Source: Sequoia sempervirens (taxonomy: Eukaryota > Streptophyta > Pinopsida > Cupressales > Cupressaceae). From it: a stretch of 64,000 bases of DNA. Shown piece by piece: positions 47,868 through 60,053 of this stretch. The stretch spans positions 16,374,322 through 16,438,321 of the forward strand of contig VDFB02000001.1 in the NCBI GenBank assembly GCA_007258455.2, read 5' to 3'. A program made the translations under genes and the position numbers. Each line of letters begins with the position of its first letter. Within the stretch, counting starts at the first letter, position 1. A model generated the notes under the pieces. That model searched no databases. It was not told the origin of the DNA and worked only from the letters and a program-made list of their open reading frames with translations.

Positions 47868-48209
47868 TCATCGACCATGCAGTTTATAAGGTAATAGCTT
47901 CTTATCCTTTGTTAAAAACTCAACATTTACATGTTTGATGACTAATTGTGAATTTCTGAAGACCATTAAGTGAGTGATATTCCATTTGATTGTGATTCTA
48001 AGGCTGGTGAGAAGGGCTTCATATTCAGCTATATTGTTTGTGCATGGAAAGGCCAATCTAAATGAATTTGGAATATAATTACCATGGAGGGTGACAAACA
48101 AGACACTTGCCCCTGACCTGTTATGTGTGTATGACCCATCAAAGTATAGTGTCCATCTTGTGGTTTCTGCTACTATATAGACCTCTTCATTAGGAAATTT
48201 TGTTACCAA
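47868..48209 (-). pseudogene. Second, archaeal-type RNase H of element H
   Basis: The frame contains WTLYFDGSYTHNRSGASVLF (first D), NNIAEYEALLTSLRI (E) and MVFRNSQLVIKHVN at the usual second-D position, with N in place of D. A second RNase H of this type downstream of the Ty3 RNase H is a hallmark of plant Tat elements. The frame is shared with RT. The linker 47,436-47,867 towards integrase is full of stops. Confidence 0.75.
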
Positions 48210-48275
48210 AGGATGTACATCAACCAGGGGAGCATCAAATAACTAATCTGCTATCACTTGTCCCTTAATATCTTT

Positions 48276-48680
48276 TCAGGCCACATATTCTATGTCAAAC
48301 TCGCTCAGCAACATGACCCATTTAGCCATTCGACAAGTCAAAGTTGTTCTAGATAGAAAATACTTAAGAGGGTCAACTTTTGATATTAACTTGACTCGAT
48401 GATAGAGCATGTAATTTCTAAGCTTCTGCAAACAGAAAACTATGGCTAGGAAGGCCTTCTCCATTGAAGAATAGTTGAGCTCATAGCCAACTAAGGTTTG
48501 ACCAATATAGTAGATCACTCATTCTTTGGATGATTCATAGTGTTGTGCTAGCAGTGCCCCCAATGCCACTGAAGTAGTTGAGATGTACAATGAAAGTGTC
48601 TTCCCTGGGATTGGAGGCATAAGAATGGGAGGATGAGCCAAGTATTCTTTAACCTTATCAAAACCTTGCTAACACATAGG
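48276..48680 (-). pseudogene. Ty3-type RNase H of element H
   Basis: After a stop near 48,519 the frame reads YYIGQTLVGYELNYSSMEKA and LAIVFCLQKLRNYMLYHRVK; further on, LLSEFDIEYVA. The upstream half (to about 48,680) has LSLYISTTSVALGALLAQ at the first-D position, with S in place of D. It lies in one frame with RT and the second RNase H. Confidence 0.65.
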
Positions 48681-48689
48681 ATCCCACTT

Positions 48690-49694
48690 GAAGGATGTAT
48701 TCTTTTTTAGGAGGTGGGTGGATGGTTGAAACTTGTCAGCTAACTGTGCTATGAACCTTTTGATGGACTATAGCTTACCCTAGAGAATCCTTAACTATTT
48801 TAGGTTGTGAGGTGGAGGCATATCCATAATTTCTTTGACCTTGGCCAGATCCACTTATATACCTCTCCTAGAGATAATGAAGCCCAAAAAATTTCCCAAA
48901 AACTTTCCTGACGTAACCCCGAACACACACTTTTTTAGATTGAGGTGCAACTTGTAGTGCTCTAGGTGCTAAAAGATCTTCCTTAGGACTACAGGGTGTT
49001 CTACTCTGGTTCTTTATTTTCCTAATAGATCATCAACATATTCTTCCATGATGATGTGGATAAGATCATGAAATATGACGGTCATTGTGCATTGGTAGGT
49101 TGCCCCTTCATTGTTAAGACCAAAGGGCATAACATTATAACAAAATGTACCCCAAGGTGTAGTGAAGGATGTCTTATATTGGTCCTCAAGTGAAATTTGA
49201 ATTTGGTTGTATCTAGAGAAGCCATCCCTGAGGGAAAGAATTTCATTCCCTATAGTTAAGTCTACCAGCATATCTATGTTCAAGAAAGGAAAGTCATCTT
49301 TAGGACAAGCCTAGTTAAGGTCACAGAAATTTGTACAAACTCTGATAGCGCCAGTTGGTTTGGCTACAGGTACTATGTTTGAGATCCATTCTGAGTAGTC
49401 GATGGGCCTTATGAATCCAACTTCCAATAATTTATCCAACTCTTTCTTTACTAGCAAGGCTACTTGAAGGTTCATTTTCTAAAGCTTTTGTTTGACAGGC
49501 TTGGCATCAGGACATACATCTAGATGGTGTACTACCAAGGTAGGGTCTAACCCAGGCATGTCTGAATATGCCCATGTGAAATTGGTTTTTCCTTCTTTAA
49601 GGAGCTGAATGATGGTAGAGTGTTCTTCTAAGAGAGATTTGGCTACATATGTGATTTTAGGATCCTCTTCAGTTCCCAAATTTACCTCTTGCAT
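48690..49694 (-). pseudogene. Reverse transcriptase of element H
   Basis: Motifs: FIRPIDYSEWISNIVPVAKP (about 49,400), ACPKDDFPFLNIDMLVD, LRDGFSRYNQI (catalytic D), TSFTTPWGTFCYNVMPFGL, and EYVDDLLGK at about 49,018-49,047. This wording is Tat-type. At least six stops interrupt the frame, for example near 49,479, 49,311 and 49,014, but no frameshift separates 49,694 from 47,868. Confidence 0.8.
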
Positions 49695-49727
49695 TTCCTT
49701 GATCAGAATGGATGATCATTCAGACAA

Positions 49728-50027
49728 CTATGTTCCCACAAGGGGAAGATGAACATCCCCATCTTCTAGTGCCTCACTGAGGTTTTCACCATCAGATACG
49801 TTCTTTGTTTTGACTTTTTCCGTGTCAAGAAGTGCCTCAAGGAGGTTTTCACTAGGTGACCCTTTTGGATTTTTCTTTTTCTTATTTTTGTAACTAGGGC
49901 ATTCATCTTCCCCTAATCCCATGAGTTGCACATATGTATCCACTAAGGGAAGTGAGTTGATAGGTGTTCTTTCACATAGGTCTAATCTATGAGTTTGGGA
50001 TGGCAAAGGGAAAGGTTGATGGTGCAA
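49728..50027 (-). pseudogene. H polyprotein linker between G-patch and RT
   Basis: In frame with RT. A lysine/acidic linker that contains DTYVQLMGLGEDECPSYKNK. No domain recognised. It lies between the G-patch (50,190-50,272) and RT and probably belongs to the same polyprotein. Confidence 0.45.
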
Positions 50028-50189
50028 ACGGATAGGAATTCGAACATGGAGGAAAGGTCTACGTGATCTACATCATCATACACATGTATGATACACTCTT
50101 CCTATGGTATATCTTCCAAAATAACATCGCCCACACTAATATTGTTAGAAGTACTGGTCGACACTATGGGACCCTTTTTCTTTTTATCC

Positions 50190-50272
50190 TAGCCTAAGCC
50201 TGAATTCTTTGGATGTATGGAAGTGTCAATCGACTGCTTTCTTCCTAACTCTTCTAGACCAAGACCTCCCCC
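50190..50272 (-). pseudogene. G-patch remnant of element H
   Basis: The minus strand reads GGGLGLEELGRKQSIDTSIH and then PKNSGLG before a stop. It aligns with the G-patch in the C ORF (GKGLGIHEQGIREPI...QGLGY). It is located between protease and RT, as usual in Tat elements. Confidence 0.65.
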
Positions 50273-50334
50273 TTAATAATTATATTTCTCAGTGTACTTA
50301 GAGGGCCAAGGATACATCTCTTGAAAATATTCCT

Positions 50335-50694
50335 TTAAAGGGGGGTAGGTTTAGGTTCTTCACGATATATCCACTGACTTATATCATCTACAGGCATATA
50401 TTGTGGTAACACAGGAGATACATAAGTGTTGATTCCCACATTTTTGGAGCCCAAGGTGACTGCCTTTTGTTCTTCCTTCGGTGCAGACTTAGAGGGCTGA
50501 CCATATGTGTGTGGTGAGGGTGGCATGGTTGCCACATTCAAAGCAGTACGCATCTCATACTCACAACATCCCTTATCAATGATCTGGACCTTGGTGATAG
50601 TGGAATCAGATCTAGAAGATGGAGCAAATGAGGTGGTGGGTGATGGATTAGATGGCGGATTGGATGAGGATGTTGGCGGTGGTCCCATTTCCAC
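50335..50694 (-). pseudogene. P/S-rich linker of H polyprotein
   Basis: An open minus frame rich in P, S and T (SSSNPPSNPSPTTSFAPSS) between protease and G-patch. Its frame differs from the gag-PR frame and from the RT frame, so frameshifts separate the blocks. No domain recognised. Confidence 0.4.
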
Positions 50695-50812
50695 TCGTAG
50701 ACAATAATGGGAATGAGGGAAAGAAGATTCGAGTGAACAATAGTATTCAAATGGTTGGGGATTAGCTTATATCATAACTACCATTCCATTAAACAGGAAC
50801 TTCAAGCATTGA

Positions 50813-51110
50813 TTATAGGTACGACGGGATGGCTTGCATGGCATGAATCCATGGTCGAACAAGAAGGTTGTAGGGGAGTTCTAGATCAAGGACATGACAA
50901 GTGGTGTATTGTATAACTTGGCCAACTTGAATTGGAAGATTAATAACCCCTTCGAAATCCCTTTCTACATTATCATAAGATTTTATAGTGATGATCTGAT
51001 TGCTTAAATCAGCATGGGTATATCCTACCTGCTTTATGAACTTTAATGTATAGAGATTGAGAGCAGAGCCATTATCTATCAAGACCCTCTTTACTTTATG
51101 CCGAGCGATG
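50813..51110 (-). pseudogene. Aspartic protease of element H
   Basis: MIDNGSALNLYTLKFIKQVG carries the active-site D-N-G-S. TCHVLDLELPYNLLVRPWIH is the C-terminal strand, with the HAMQAIPSYL linker that also marks element D. It is in one frame with gag from 54,400. Confidence 0.75.
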
Positions 51111-51649
51111 AGAACGTCTATATGGAGGGGTCAATTGTGATTGGAATTGATGGTAGGCATGTCATTTTGGTTGAAACCTAGTTGGTAGGTTGATCAAAGA
51201 TGTCTAACTAGAGCTTGGAACTGTGTGGGGTCAATGTCGTTGGGGAAATGGGCATCCTGTAAAGCTTTTGTCAAAATTTCTTGATATACAGGAGAAGAAT
51301 TTAGCAAATCTAGGATAGATATTTATGTTGTGGTCTTTCCTAGATGGTCAAGGATGTTATACTGAGAGCTTACAGGAGGTGATGGGGCTGACGCGAAGGC
51401 TCTAGGGATAGTAATATGAGTTTGGTGAGTGGTAATAGCACATTGAGGCTCCTTGCCTTTGACATGTATCATAGACACCCACTATTCCGCTTGCCCAATA
51501 TGCGGGATGAGAGTCTCATAGTTAAGCGCAAAATTCTTGTAGGTGATATTATTAGTGATGTTATCCTGGTTGTTATTGTTACTAGGTCCAAGATTTGCGC
51601 TAGATGTGCTAGGACCTTGGTTATGCTTAGGGAAAGCATTTTGATATAT

Positions 51650-54400
51650 CTATAACTGAGCATTAAATGAAGGTATCATGTTGGCATCCACATGTATATC
51701 ACCCCCATCTATGAGATCCTGGATGTATGTTTTCAGACTCTGACACTTATTTAAGGTATGCCCTTTAATCTTGTGAAACTCACAATATTCATTCTCTTTA
51801 AACCAGGATGGTTTAGGCTTGGATTCATCGGTTGGCTTGGTCACAAGATATATAATTAGGTAATTGACCTGCAACAACCTATTAAAGACAACACTCAAGG
51901 ATTCTTCTAATTGAGTGTATCGACATTTACCATTCCCTTGATTGTATTGATTGGATTTTTGAGGGGGTCGAAGTGCCCCCTGTGGCATGGATGGTCATTT
52001 CCTCTAGGAGGTATTGGCCACCTAAACATGTTTAGTATCAATGATGCCATCGTTGACTGTGTTCTTGTTATTATTCTATTAATGGGATTTGTCACCGAAT
52101 GACTTGTCCTTATCCAAGTTGTATAGTTTAATTTGTCCTTTAGTGACAAGTGCTCTCTCCATGATGGGGCCTTTTTCGATAACCTTTGTGAAGGTAGTGA
52201 CACAATGAAGATTAAGAGCATGTGCCATTTCTAGATGAGAATTAGCCACAAAATGGGTGGCCATTTATTTCTCGCTGGAAGGGGATTTCATACGGCTGGC
52301 TACAACTCGCCACCTTTTCAGGTATTTAGCAAAAGTTTCTCCATCGCATTGCTTCTCCTTCAAGAGGTCTAGACTGTCAATGTCTTTCTCCAAATTAAAG
52401 GAGAACTATCTGACAAACTGTTTAGAAAGATCATCGAAGGAAGAAATTGTCCCCTTCTTAAGACCCATGAACCAATCTAAGGAAAGCCCTCCAAAGCTCC
52501 TAGGGAACAAATGCAAGAGATAATTGTCACAATGTTGAACATCCTTACATTGTGCATATAACTCTTGTAGATGGGCTTTCTGATCTTTGGTTCCTGTATA
52601 ATTTTTTAAATTGGATATCTCAAAGTGCTTCAAGAAGGGAATAAGTGAGATTGAATAATCAAATGGATAGGGACAAATCTCCTTGAACCTAAAAGATTTC
52701 TTGGGCATACCCGCTTGTAGGTCTTTCAATGCAGCTTTGAGCTCCTCTAGATCTTTATTGGTGGGTGGAGTCAAATTAAACAGATTGGGTGGATAATGTT
52801 GATGTGATAAATATGGGATGGAAGCATTGGGATCATATGAGGGTGTAGGTTATAGGTTAACATAAGGAGGATAGGATGATGATGGATTTTGGTAATAAGA
52901 GGTAGAGGGTGCCTATTGCTAAGGTGATTGTTGCTGACAATATGAAGTGGATGGGACATTGTCTAGAGCTTGGTAATACAAGTATGTGGAAGCGCCTTGT
53001 TTTTGTGATGACGCTTGTGGGTAGTAAGAGGTGGTCGAAGCACCCTGTTGATAGGGCAGTTTTTGCTGAGTGTAATATGGATTGGATTGGTAATTATAGG
53101 AAACGTTTGGATGTTGTGTAGCATACAGTGGTAGTTTCCAATTGACATTTTGAGGGTAGAGATTATTGTGTGCTTGTGGAGGATTAGTGTAAATTGGTGG
53201 TTGAGCTCATGGTGGATTCTAAGAGGCCACATGGATATTCAGATTAGCATAAGCAGTGTATGTGCTAGACGGATAGTAGAGATATTGCGCAAGAGGATCG
53301 CGTTGCATTTGTGTGGGAACGTGCATATGTGATTTTTTATCAAGGAGGAGAGATGGGATGTGTTGTTTTTGTGGGACTATTGCAGAGGTACAATGGGGTG
53401 GTTTTTGAGGGTGTGATGTAGTTTGCATTGCCTGATGAGGGGGTTGTATATGAGCAATAGTATGTTGTTGTGGGTTTGGAAAATTTTGTTGTAGCATGTT
53501 TTGTTGTAGAATTGAAACATTCTATTTTGGAGGTTGTTGATGATGTTGTTGCATGGGGATGGAAACAGTAGCAGTATGTTATGGTGGTACTTGCGAAGGG
53601 ATAGTTGCATTCTGCGGTGGTGCCTACAAAGCAATGGATTGATGAGGATTAACGAGAGGTTTTTGGAACATCGAAGTGTTACCATGAGGGGACAATAGGA
53701 GATTTCCTATGGGTATAGGTCCTGGTGGTGGCATCAATCCGAGTAAGGGATTTCCCCCAATGTTGACAAGTGGTTGACCAGGATACTGAGGTGGGAGTGG
53801 TGGAGTAGACGGGATGTTTTATGACATGTTATAGGCATATGGATCATAAGGATCAAATGGTGTAGTACAGGATACAGATGGAAAAGGAGGATAATTGGCA
53901 ACTTGATGTATCACAACATTTCCAAAGTCGAGATGATACCAATTATCTATGGGTGTACCCTCAGGAACATAGGAATTTTTGGGAATATTTTGTGGATCTT
54001 GATGCACTAGAGGGGTCTAGGTGTTGGTGTACTATGACATGTCAAAACCAGATGGTGGTCTGACTCCCTTCATGAGTAGAGTAGTGATGATCTTATCCCG
54101 TTGCTCATTGAGGAGATGATCTTTCATTTGAACATTAGTGGTATTGCTTAGGTATTCATCAACGGTGACTTTAGGCTAATTGATCATGTTCTCGTCATTG
54201 GGTAGTGAAGTATTTTGACCGATGGTGTTAGATTATGATGAAGCACCATTATGGGGATCTTGAGGGATGTTCACACCATTGTTAAGATCTTGAGAGATGT
54301 TTTCCACATTGTTAGGATCTTGAGGGATGTTCAACTGGGAACCTTGACCCTGTTGTTGTGCCATTTGCTTCTTGGTTTGTGACCTAGTCTGAACGGGCAT
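51650..54400 (-). pseudogene. gag of element H
   Basis: Starts at the ATG at 54,400 with MPVQTRSQTKK. A long P/Q/H/N-rich N-terminal part (54,300-52,800) follows. The gag core is at 52,774-52,300 (LKHFEISNLKNYTGTKDQKA, GGLSLDWFMGLKKGTISSF, FSFNLEKDIDSLDLLKEKQC). The zinc knuckle is CEFHKIKGHTLNKC at about 51,790-51,750, a CX2HX4HX4C form typical of Tat gag. All segments from 54,400 to the protease at 50,813 lie in the same frame, with stops only. Confidence 0.75.
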
Positions 54401-57204
54401 GAAAATGTAGAACTATTGGGTGGACTTAGATGAGACTAGACTCAATGCAAGGATGACCTAAATGATGGTTGGAAGATTGATTGGATTGGATAAAGGATTG
54501 ATTGATGGGATGTTGAGATTAGATGATTGGATAAGGGTTGATTTGGATGATTGGATAGGATTCATTGGATGATTGGATAGGATTGAGATTAGATGATTGG
54601 ATAAGGATTGATTAGTAAAATGATTGATAGGGTTAGATGATGGATTACGATCAGCTAATGAAACAACCAACAAGATTAGATGATGGATGATGTAAGGGAT
54701 TCTAAACCTAGTTCAGAAATCACCCTAGGTGACTTAAGGTGTTGGTTGATCTGATTGAAGGACAGGTAGATGATTATGGCACTGAATCCACCTCAAGATG
54801 GAAATGGATTGATTGGGCCAAGGATGATGACTTACAACACCAAATCCACCTCAAGATGGAAGTGGATTGATTGGGCCGAAGTTGATGACTAATGTGTAGG
54901 ATAACGATTAGATTCAAATGCTTAGGTCAATTCATATAATAACCTCTAAAACAAGGTTTAGGGGATTTGGATCAAGAAAATGATGATGAAAGATGTAACG
55001 TAGAGATGCTCTAAGAGTGCCTATATGATGCGGGTGATGATTGAATGACCTTTGGAAAGTGCAAATGGACTAAAGGATGAATTACAAATGAATGGAAGGG
55101 GATGAAAGTGTCTAGATCACAATAAATGATAAGGTTTTAGGTCCCCAACTATTTGACTCTCTAGATTGGGTAGGGTTGCCTATTCAAGGGGTGAGGTTTC
55201 CTGTGTAAGGGGTGTGGTCACCTATTCCCAGGGCCTAGTTGCCTATCCCTAGGGCCTGGTCATGTGTCCCTAGGGCTTGGCTACCTATTCCTAGGGCCTA
55301 GTCGCCTAACTAGTTTTTAGAGTTGTTTAAATTAGAAATGAGGTCAAACGAGCTATCAGAATGGAAAGACAAGCCTAACAAGCAGTGAAACAAACTCACT
55401 AGATGATGGAATAGGTTCCCTGAACGATGAAACAAAATTCCTAAACAATGAAATGCATTCTTTGAATGGAAAAATGGGTTCCCCGAATGACAAAACAGGT
55501 TCCTCAAATGATGAAATAGGTTCCTCGGATGGTGAACAAACTCTCTAAATGGATGAATGGGTTAACTAAACATGAGAACAAACTCTCTAAACAGACAAAT
55601 AGGTTCACAGAACAAGAAAATAGACCGATAAAATGATAAAATGAACTGACAGAATGATAGAACAGGAAATGGGATTGACTATTCAGAATGCAAAATAGTT
55701 GTTTGGACGGGGTCGCCCTTGTTTTGGGCCTAGTCGCTCTTGTCAGGGCATGGTCACCCCTATTTAGGGTGGGGTCACCTATCTAAGTGAAAGATGGAAA
55801 ATTTTGACTCAAAAGTGACTGAGATAGAGGGCAAGATCACCCCTCTTGAGGTCAGGGTCACCCCTATTCAGGGCATGGTCACCTCTGTCAATAGACTTGA
55901 ACTTGACTTGGGAAAAATGGCTATGGAAAAGGATAAAAAAAACTTCAAACAACAAGAAAAAAGGAAAGACTGACTTGACTAGTAAGATATGTACTAGTTT
56001 TACACAAAAAAGATAGTTCAAGCAGCACAATCCTATGATTAGTATGAGGGGTATGGCCAACACGGTCCTCTAACTAGGCTAAACAAGGAAATCTAGGGAG
56101 TGCTCGATCTACACTCAGTACGTGAGGCACAACCATGAACACCAGCCCATCATAAGCGTGAGTCGGGAACCCCAACAAGATACTGAAGGCTCAAATGAAC
56201 TCTTCATGTCTATCTAGGTATCACCCTAGCTTCAACACTTCACCAGACACGACGTGACTGGATTGGGGTATAGCTTTGGCCTCCCCCCTTTATATACCCT
56301 ACTAGTATGCATGGTTGGAATCATCCCTTAGGGTGATCAAATCCCCAAGTAGGTCCCACTAGGAAGAGAACACTAACCATTTTTGGCTACTCCCCAGTCT
56401 CACATGAAGTGCAAGGGGAAAGATTGAACAATGTAATGCCCCCTTGGGTAGCACAAAGGACTTAAGTAAGCTATGATTTCTCTTCACCCAGGATCACGAA
56501 ATGGTGCAAGGGGATTGAATATGTCAATAGGTTACTTAAAAACAAAGCACACAATGTTTTGACTCCCCTACTTAGACTATGTGCCTCGTTAGTATGAAAA
56601 ATGAAAGAAAACACACTAACTAAAAGCCTTGGTCCTTTCATCCTGCAACAAACATGTTAGTAGTTTTAACCTCTGTTGTTTGTCGAGGGTAAAATACCTG
56701 CATGAACATTAGTAAAAACCTTCACAATCACCAACAAGATGAGTTAGGGGGTTAATAATAATCAGAACAATAGAAAACGGTCTGCAAAAATGATTCAAAA
56801 CACTATTTTTTACCTCACAGAAGCTGCTATCTAGACGGGGTCACCCCTGTTCTGGGCCTAGTCACCCCTGTTAGGGTGTGGTCACCCCTCTATAGGTCCT
56901 AGTCACCCCTATTGCCAAATAAAGAGTGAAACTGACTATTTTGTCTCAAATAGGTGTCTGTGTTAGGTCTTGGTCACCCCTGTTGCCAAAAAAGAGAGTG
57001 AAACTAACTATTTTATCTCAGACAAGCATCTATGTTAGGTTCTAGTCACATATTTGCAGGTGTTGGTCACCTATGTCAGGGCTTGGTTGCCTATGTTAGG
57101 TCCTGGTCGCCCCTCTGTAGTTCTTGGTCACCCCTCTATGTCACCCAAACCTGTAAAATATGAAAAAAATAGCAAACATGAGAGTAAAAGGACCCATTTA
57201 TGGG
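54401..57204 (-). other. Leader of element H with minisatellites
   Basis: 2.8 kb between PBS and gag. 54,450-54,640 is rich in GGATTGAT/GATGATTGGATA units. 56,100-56,520 is related to the leaders of I and C (shared CACCCAGGAT...GTGCAAGGGG). Three blocks of the GGTCACCCCT array lie in 55,185-57,135. No gene seen. Confidence 0.55.
55185..57135. repeat. GGTCACCCCT-type minisatellite in three blocks
   Basis: Units of about 25-35 bp, typically GGTCACCCCTGTTAGGGC and CTAGTCGCCTATCCCTAGGG, at 55,185-55,315, 55,705-55,890 and 56,830-57,135, separated by unrelated sequence. Each unit contains a short CCC/GGG palindrome, like the array at 29,340-29,640 at the other end of the same element. Confidence 0.7.
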
Positions 57205-57225
57205 TTCCACTGGGTGTGCTAGAAA
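57205..57225 (-). other. Primer-binding site of element H
   Basis: The minus strand after the LTR end ...CACTTGCACACA reads TTTCTAGCACACCCAGTGGA. Position fits a PBS; tRNA not assigned. Confidence 0.6.
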
Positions 57226-58641
57226 TGTGTGCAAGTGTTTCTACTCCTAAATATGCAAAAAAAAGAAAAAAAAGAAAGTAAATAACAATAGACCACTTCA
57301 ATATTAGCCTAAGTTGAACACAAATAAAAGAAAGATAGAACAAAAGTGATTATACCTTTTATCTGTGTTGATCCCTTGGTTGGCCCTTGAATGAAGCTTG
57401 AGTGTGTTCTCCTTTGATGGAAATATGATGAAAAGTGGATGGAAGGTGGTGTGGATCCAAATGAAAGATGTGGGTGTGTCATGGAAGCTAAAGGATTCTA
57501 CAATGGAGGATGAACTTGAACTTAAATGCAAATGCAAGTGATAGAGCTAAGTATGAAAAATGCTTGGAATTGGCTTGAGAGCATAAGTGTGATAAAAATG
57601 CATAAGGTAATTGAATGAATGAGAAGGGGAGTTATTTATAGAATAATTTTAATTCTCTAGAGAATTCAATAGTCGGGATTGAGCCACCATGGCCAAGATG
57701 GAGGGCTATGGTGAGTTTAGGATTCACAAGCCCTCACATCTTTCCATGTGGAGGAAGAAGTGTCCAAAGCACATGGTGAGATGGAAACGGTACAAATGAT
57801 GTGGAAAAAGGACAAGTACTTTGAAAGTACCTTGGGAGGGGAGAAAATTTCCTCAAAAATGAACTTCTTGTTCCCATATGAGAGGAAATTGACATATTAA
57901 AATTTTTAGTATTCCTCAAAAATATCCATGGGGAAGAGAAAAGTGGTTGGGGAAATAAATGTGAATGCTAAATTCACATGATTGGAATGGATAAGGTGGT
58001 TGGGAGAATAAATATGAATTTTAATTGATTCATATGAGGAGCACCTCTTAGATAAGACAAGGTTCTTATGAAGAGGGTTGAAAGGTACCTTGTGGATAAG
58101 ACAAGGTCCTTATAAAAGAAGGTTACTGGCTTCATGTGATTGATGTGACCTTTTAATGATCACATGGGGAAGAGGAGAATCCTTGGAGGAATAAAAAGTG
58201 AATTTTAAATTTACATGGGGAAGAGGGTCTAGGCCAAATGTGGCAAATGTGAAGGTTGACCAAAAGGGTATGCTAAATGTAGTAAGGGGATTAGATTAAG
58301 GTTGTGCAAATAGGTGATTAAGAAACTTAATGAGGGATTAGAAGCAAGTGGGAGAATATGGAGGATGTGACATTAATCCTGATTAAGATGTGCACATCCT
58401 AATTAGGGAATAATTAAGTTAATCCAAATTAGAAGAGGGTTATAGAGGATGTGACAAGGAGAGAGAAAAATGGGAATTTAAAATTGATTTAAATTCAAAA
58501 GGCTAAATTACTAAATTAAATAAATTGATGTATTTATTTAATTTAGAGAAGGAGGTGAAAGGGTAAAGTATTAATTATTAAATTAATACTTTATGAAACT
58601 TTAGGCAAAGAGAGGAATATTAATTAAATCAATCAATTTAT
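57226..58641 (-). repeat. 5' LTR of element H, 5' end lost
   Basis: Colinear with 26,919-28,414 from TGTGTGCAAGTG up to about 58,640. The last about 80 bases of the left copy (ending ...GATGTCCACA) are missing. In their place the sequence folds back on itself (see 58,455-58,810). Confidence 0.75.
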
Positions 58642-58810
58642 TTAATATTCCTCTCTTTGCCTAAAGTTTCATAAAGTATTAATTTAATAATTAATACTTT
58701 ACCCTTTCACCTCCTTCTCTAAATTAAATAAATACATCAATTTATTTAATTTAGTAATTTAGCCTTTTGAATTTAAATCAATTTTAAATTCTCATTTTTC
58801 TCTCTCCTTG
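58455..58810. repeat. Near-perfect 169-bp palindrome at the H/G junction
   Basis: Left arm 58,455-58,623 and right arm 58,642-58,810 are reverse complements with one mismatch that I can find (TGGGAATTT against TGAGAATTT) and no indel; the spacer is 18 bp. The left arm is ordinary LTR sequence, also found at 28,154-28,325. The right arm is an inverted duplicate that ends exactly where the caulimovirid sequence starts (CTTG | ATACCAATTTGCGG). Confidence 0.9.
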
Positions 58811-59360
58811 ATACCAATTTGCGGAATAACAACATAAATGACAAAGATTTCTATTATATCATGTGCAAGTTACATCCAACAAGCATTTAGATTCTGATCA
58901 TCCAGATCGCACTAGGCGCAGGAGAGAGCATAAGTCTGAAATGCAAACTAAGGACTTTTCCTAAACAATAGACTCCAGTCCTAGACCACTGATGTTGAGA
59001 ATGAGGCATCCTCAACAATTTAAAGAGGCTGAGCTTCTAACCTCAAGGCATATTACAATTAATTTGGAATCCGTACATACGTTTTTGACACGCGTCCCAC
59101 TAACCTACCACACTATGGAGTAGACAGCTGTTAAGCATTCTACCATAAACACTGACATAGTGGAGGGAAAAGAAAGTCACTTTTAGGACACCCGTGAGTG
59201 AGAAGGGCCCACTTAATACCTGTAAGTGGCTACAAGGATCTTTCTTTTTAAGACAGGGTTGCATCCTATTGTCACATCTTAACGTGGGTGACATCACGAC
59301 ACTGACAAGCCCATGTGCTAGCCATCAGAATGGTATCGGATCTAATAATTGATCTGGTAA
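58811..59360 (-). other. Non-coding end of G with PBS-like motif
   Basis: 550 bases downstream of the last coding segment. The minus strand at 58,811-58,818 reads TGGTATCA, the start of the initiator-Met tRNA complement used as primer site by caulimovirids; the next bases already belong to the inverted LTR fragment. In such viruses the intergenic region holds the promoter and poly(A) signal; I cannot place them with confidence. Confidence 0.45.
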
Positions 59361-60053
59361 CTAATGGTATGCTTGGACCCAATATTTAGTTCTGGGGTTA
59401 AAAGCATAATCAATTTGAACCACATAATCTTGAGAATAGGCCTGGTCTAATTCCACTCTTCTAGCAAGGAGTGCTGGTTTGAGATTGATTTCCATATTTT
59501 CAATTTTTACTTCTGATCTCCATCTGGCTTCAAGAGGATATAATTCAATCATAGGGAAATGATATCCTGTTCTTGGATAATGCACCAAGTATTGAATCAT
59601 ACAATCATATATTGTACTTCTAAATTGTGGATATAATAGATTCAGGAATTCCTCCATATCAGGATTGAATCTCACACCAACAATATGAGCATATTCTTCA
59701 AAAGTATCTTGATCAAAACTTATACGAGTGATGAAACCAAATTTTAGTCCTTTTAATAAATTCATCTTACTTTGTTTTGACCAGTTCATACCAAACAACC
59801 CTTTGATGTGGATATGGATAGAATTGTTTCCACACCAATACTTGATTGGAGCTCTTGCTAAACCAAAGGATTCTTTGAATTCTTCTTCTTCATCTGAATC
59901 TATTAATCCTTGGTCATGATGATAGTGAATTAAATTTTGCATATTTCGAAGCCATTTATTCAAGAAATATGATTCTAGCAAAATAATAATTATTTCTTTA
60001 GGAAGAGTAGGAAGAGTGATTATATTTCCATTACCATAATTTACCATATACAT
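59361..60053 (-). pseudogene. Unrecognised C-terminal extension of G polyprotein
   Basis: An open stretch of 230 codons, in the same frame as RNase H and separated from it only by stops at 60,219 and near 60,160. It is acidic in part (LIDSDEEEEFKESFGLARA) and ends near PRTKYWVQAYH. There are hydrophobic stretches but no signal peptide, zinc finger or D-D-E core that would make it an integrase. Typical caulimovirid polyproteins end soon after RNase H or continue in a separate transactivator frame. I do not recognise the domain. Confidence 0.5.

Larger units (their letters stand above)
26919..58641 (-). mobile_element. Tat-like Ty3 retrotransposon H, interrupted by A
   Basis: LTR copies at 26,919-28,414 and 57,226-58,641 flank gag, protease, G-patch, RT, RNase H, a second RNase H and integrase, all on the minus strand, plus an opposite-strand gene in the 3' part. 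Excluding element A and its target duplication the element is about 20.3 kb, within the range of Tat/Ogre-type elements. The RT (TSFTTPWGTFCYNVMPFGL), dual RNase H and the CX2HX4HX4C gag knuckle point to the Tat lineage. gag-PR stays in one frame for 3.6 kb; breaks are mostly stops. The right end is lost in a palindrome, so the TSD cannot be checked; the five bases left of the element are CATGT. Confidence 0.8.

Noticed and set aside
55185..57135. Possible CRISPR-like array
   Set aside because: Units diverge, there are no constant-length unique spacers, and the context is a plant retroelement leader.
59361..60053. Integrase downstream of RNase H in G
   Set aside because: No HHCC finger and no D-D-E core words can be seen, unlike A and H, where both are readable.
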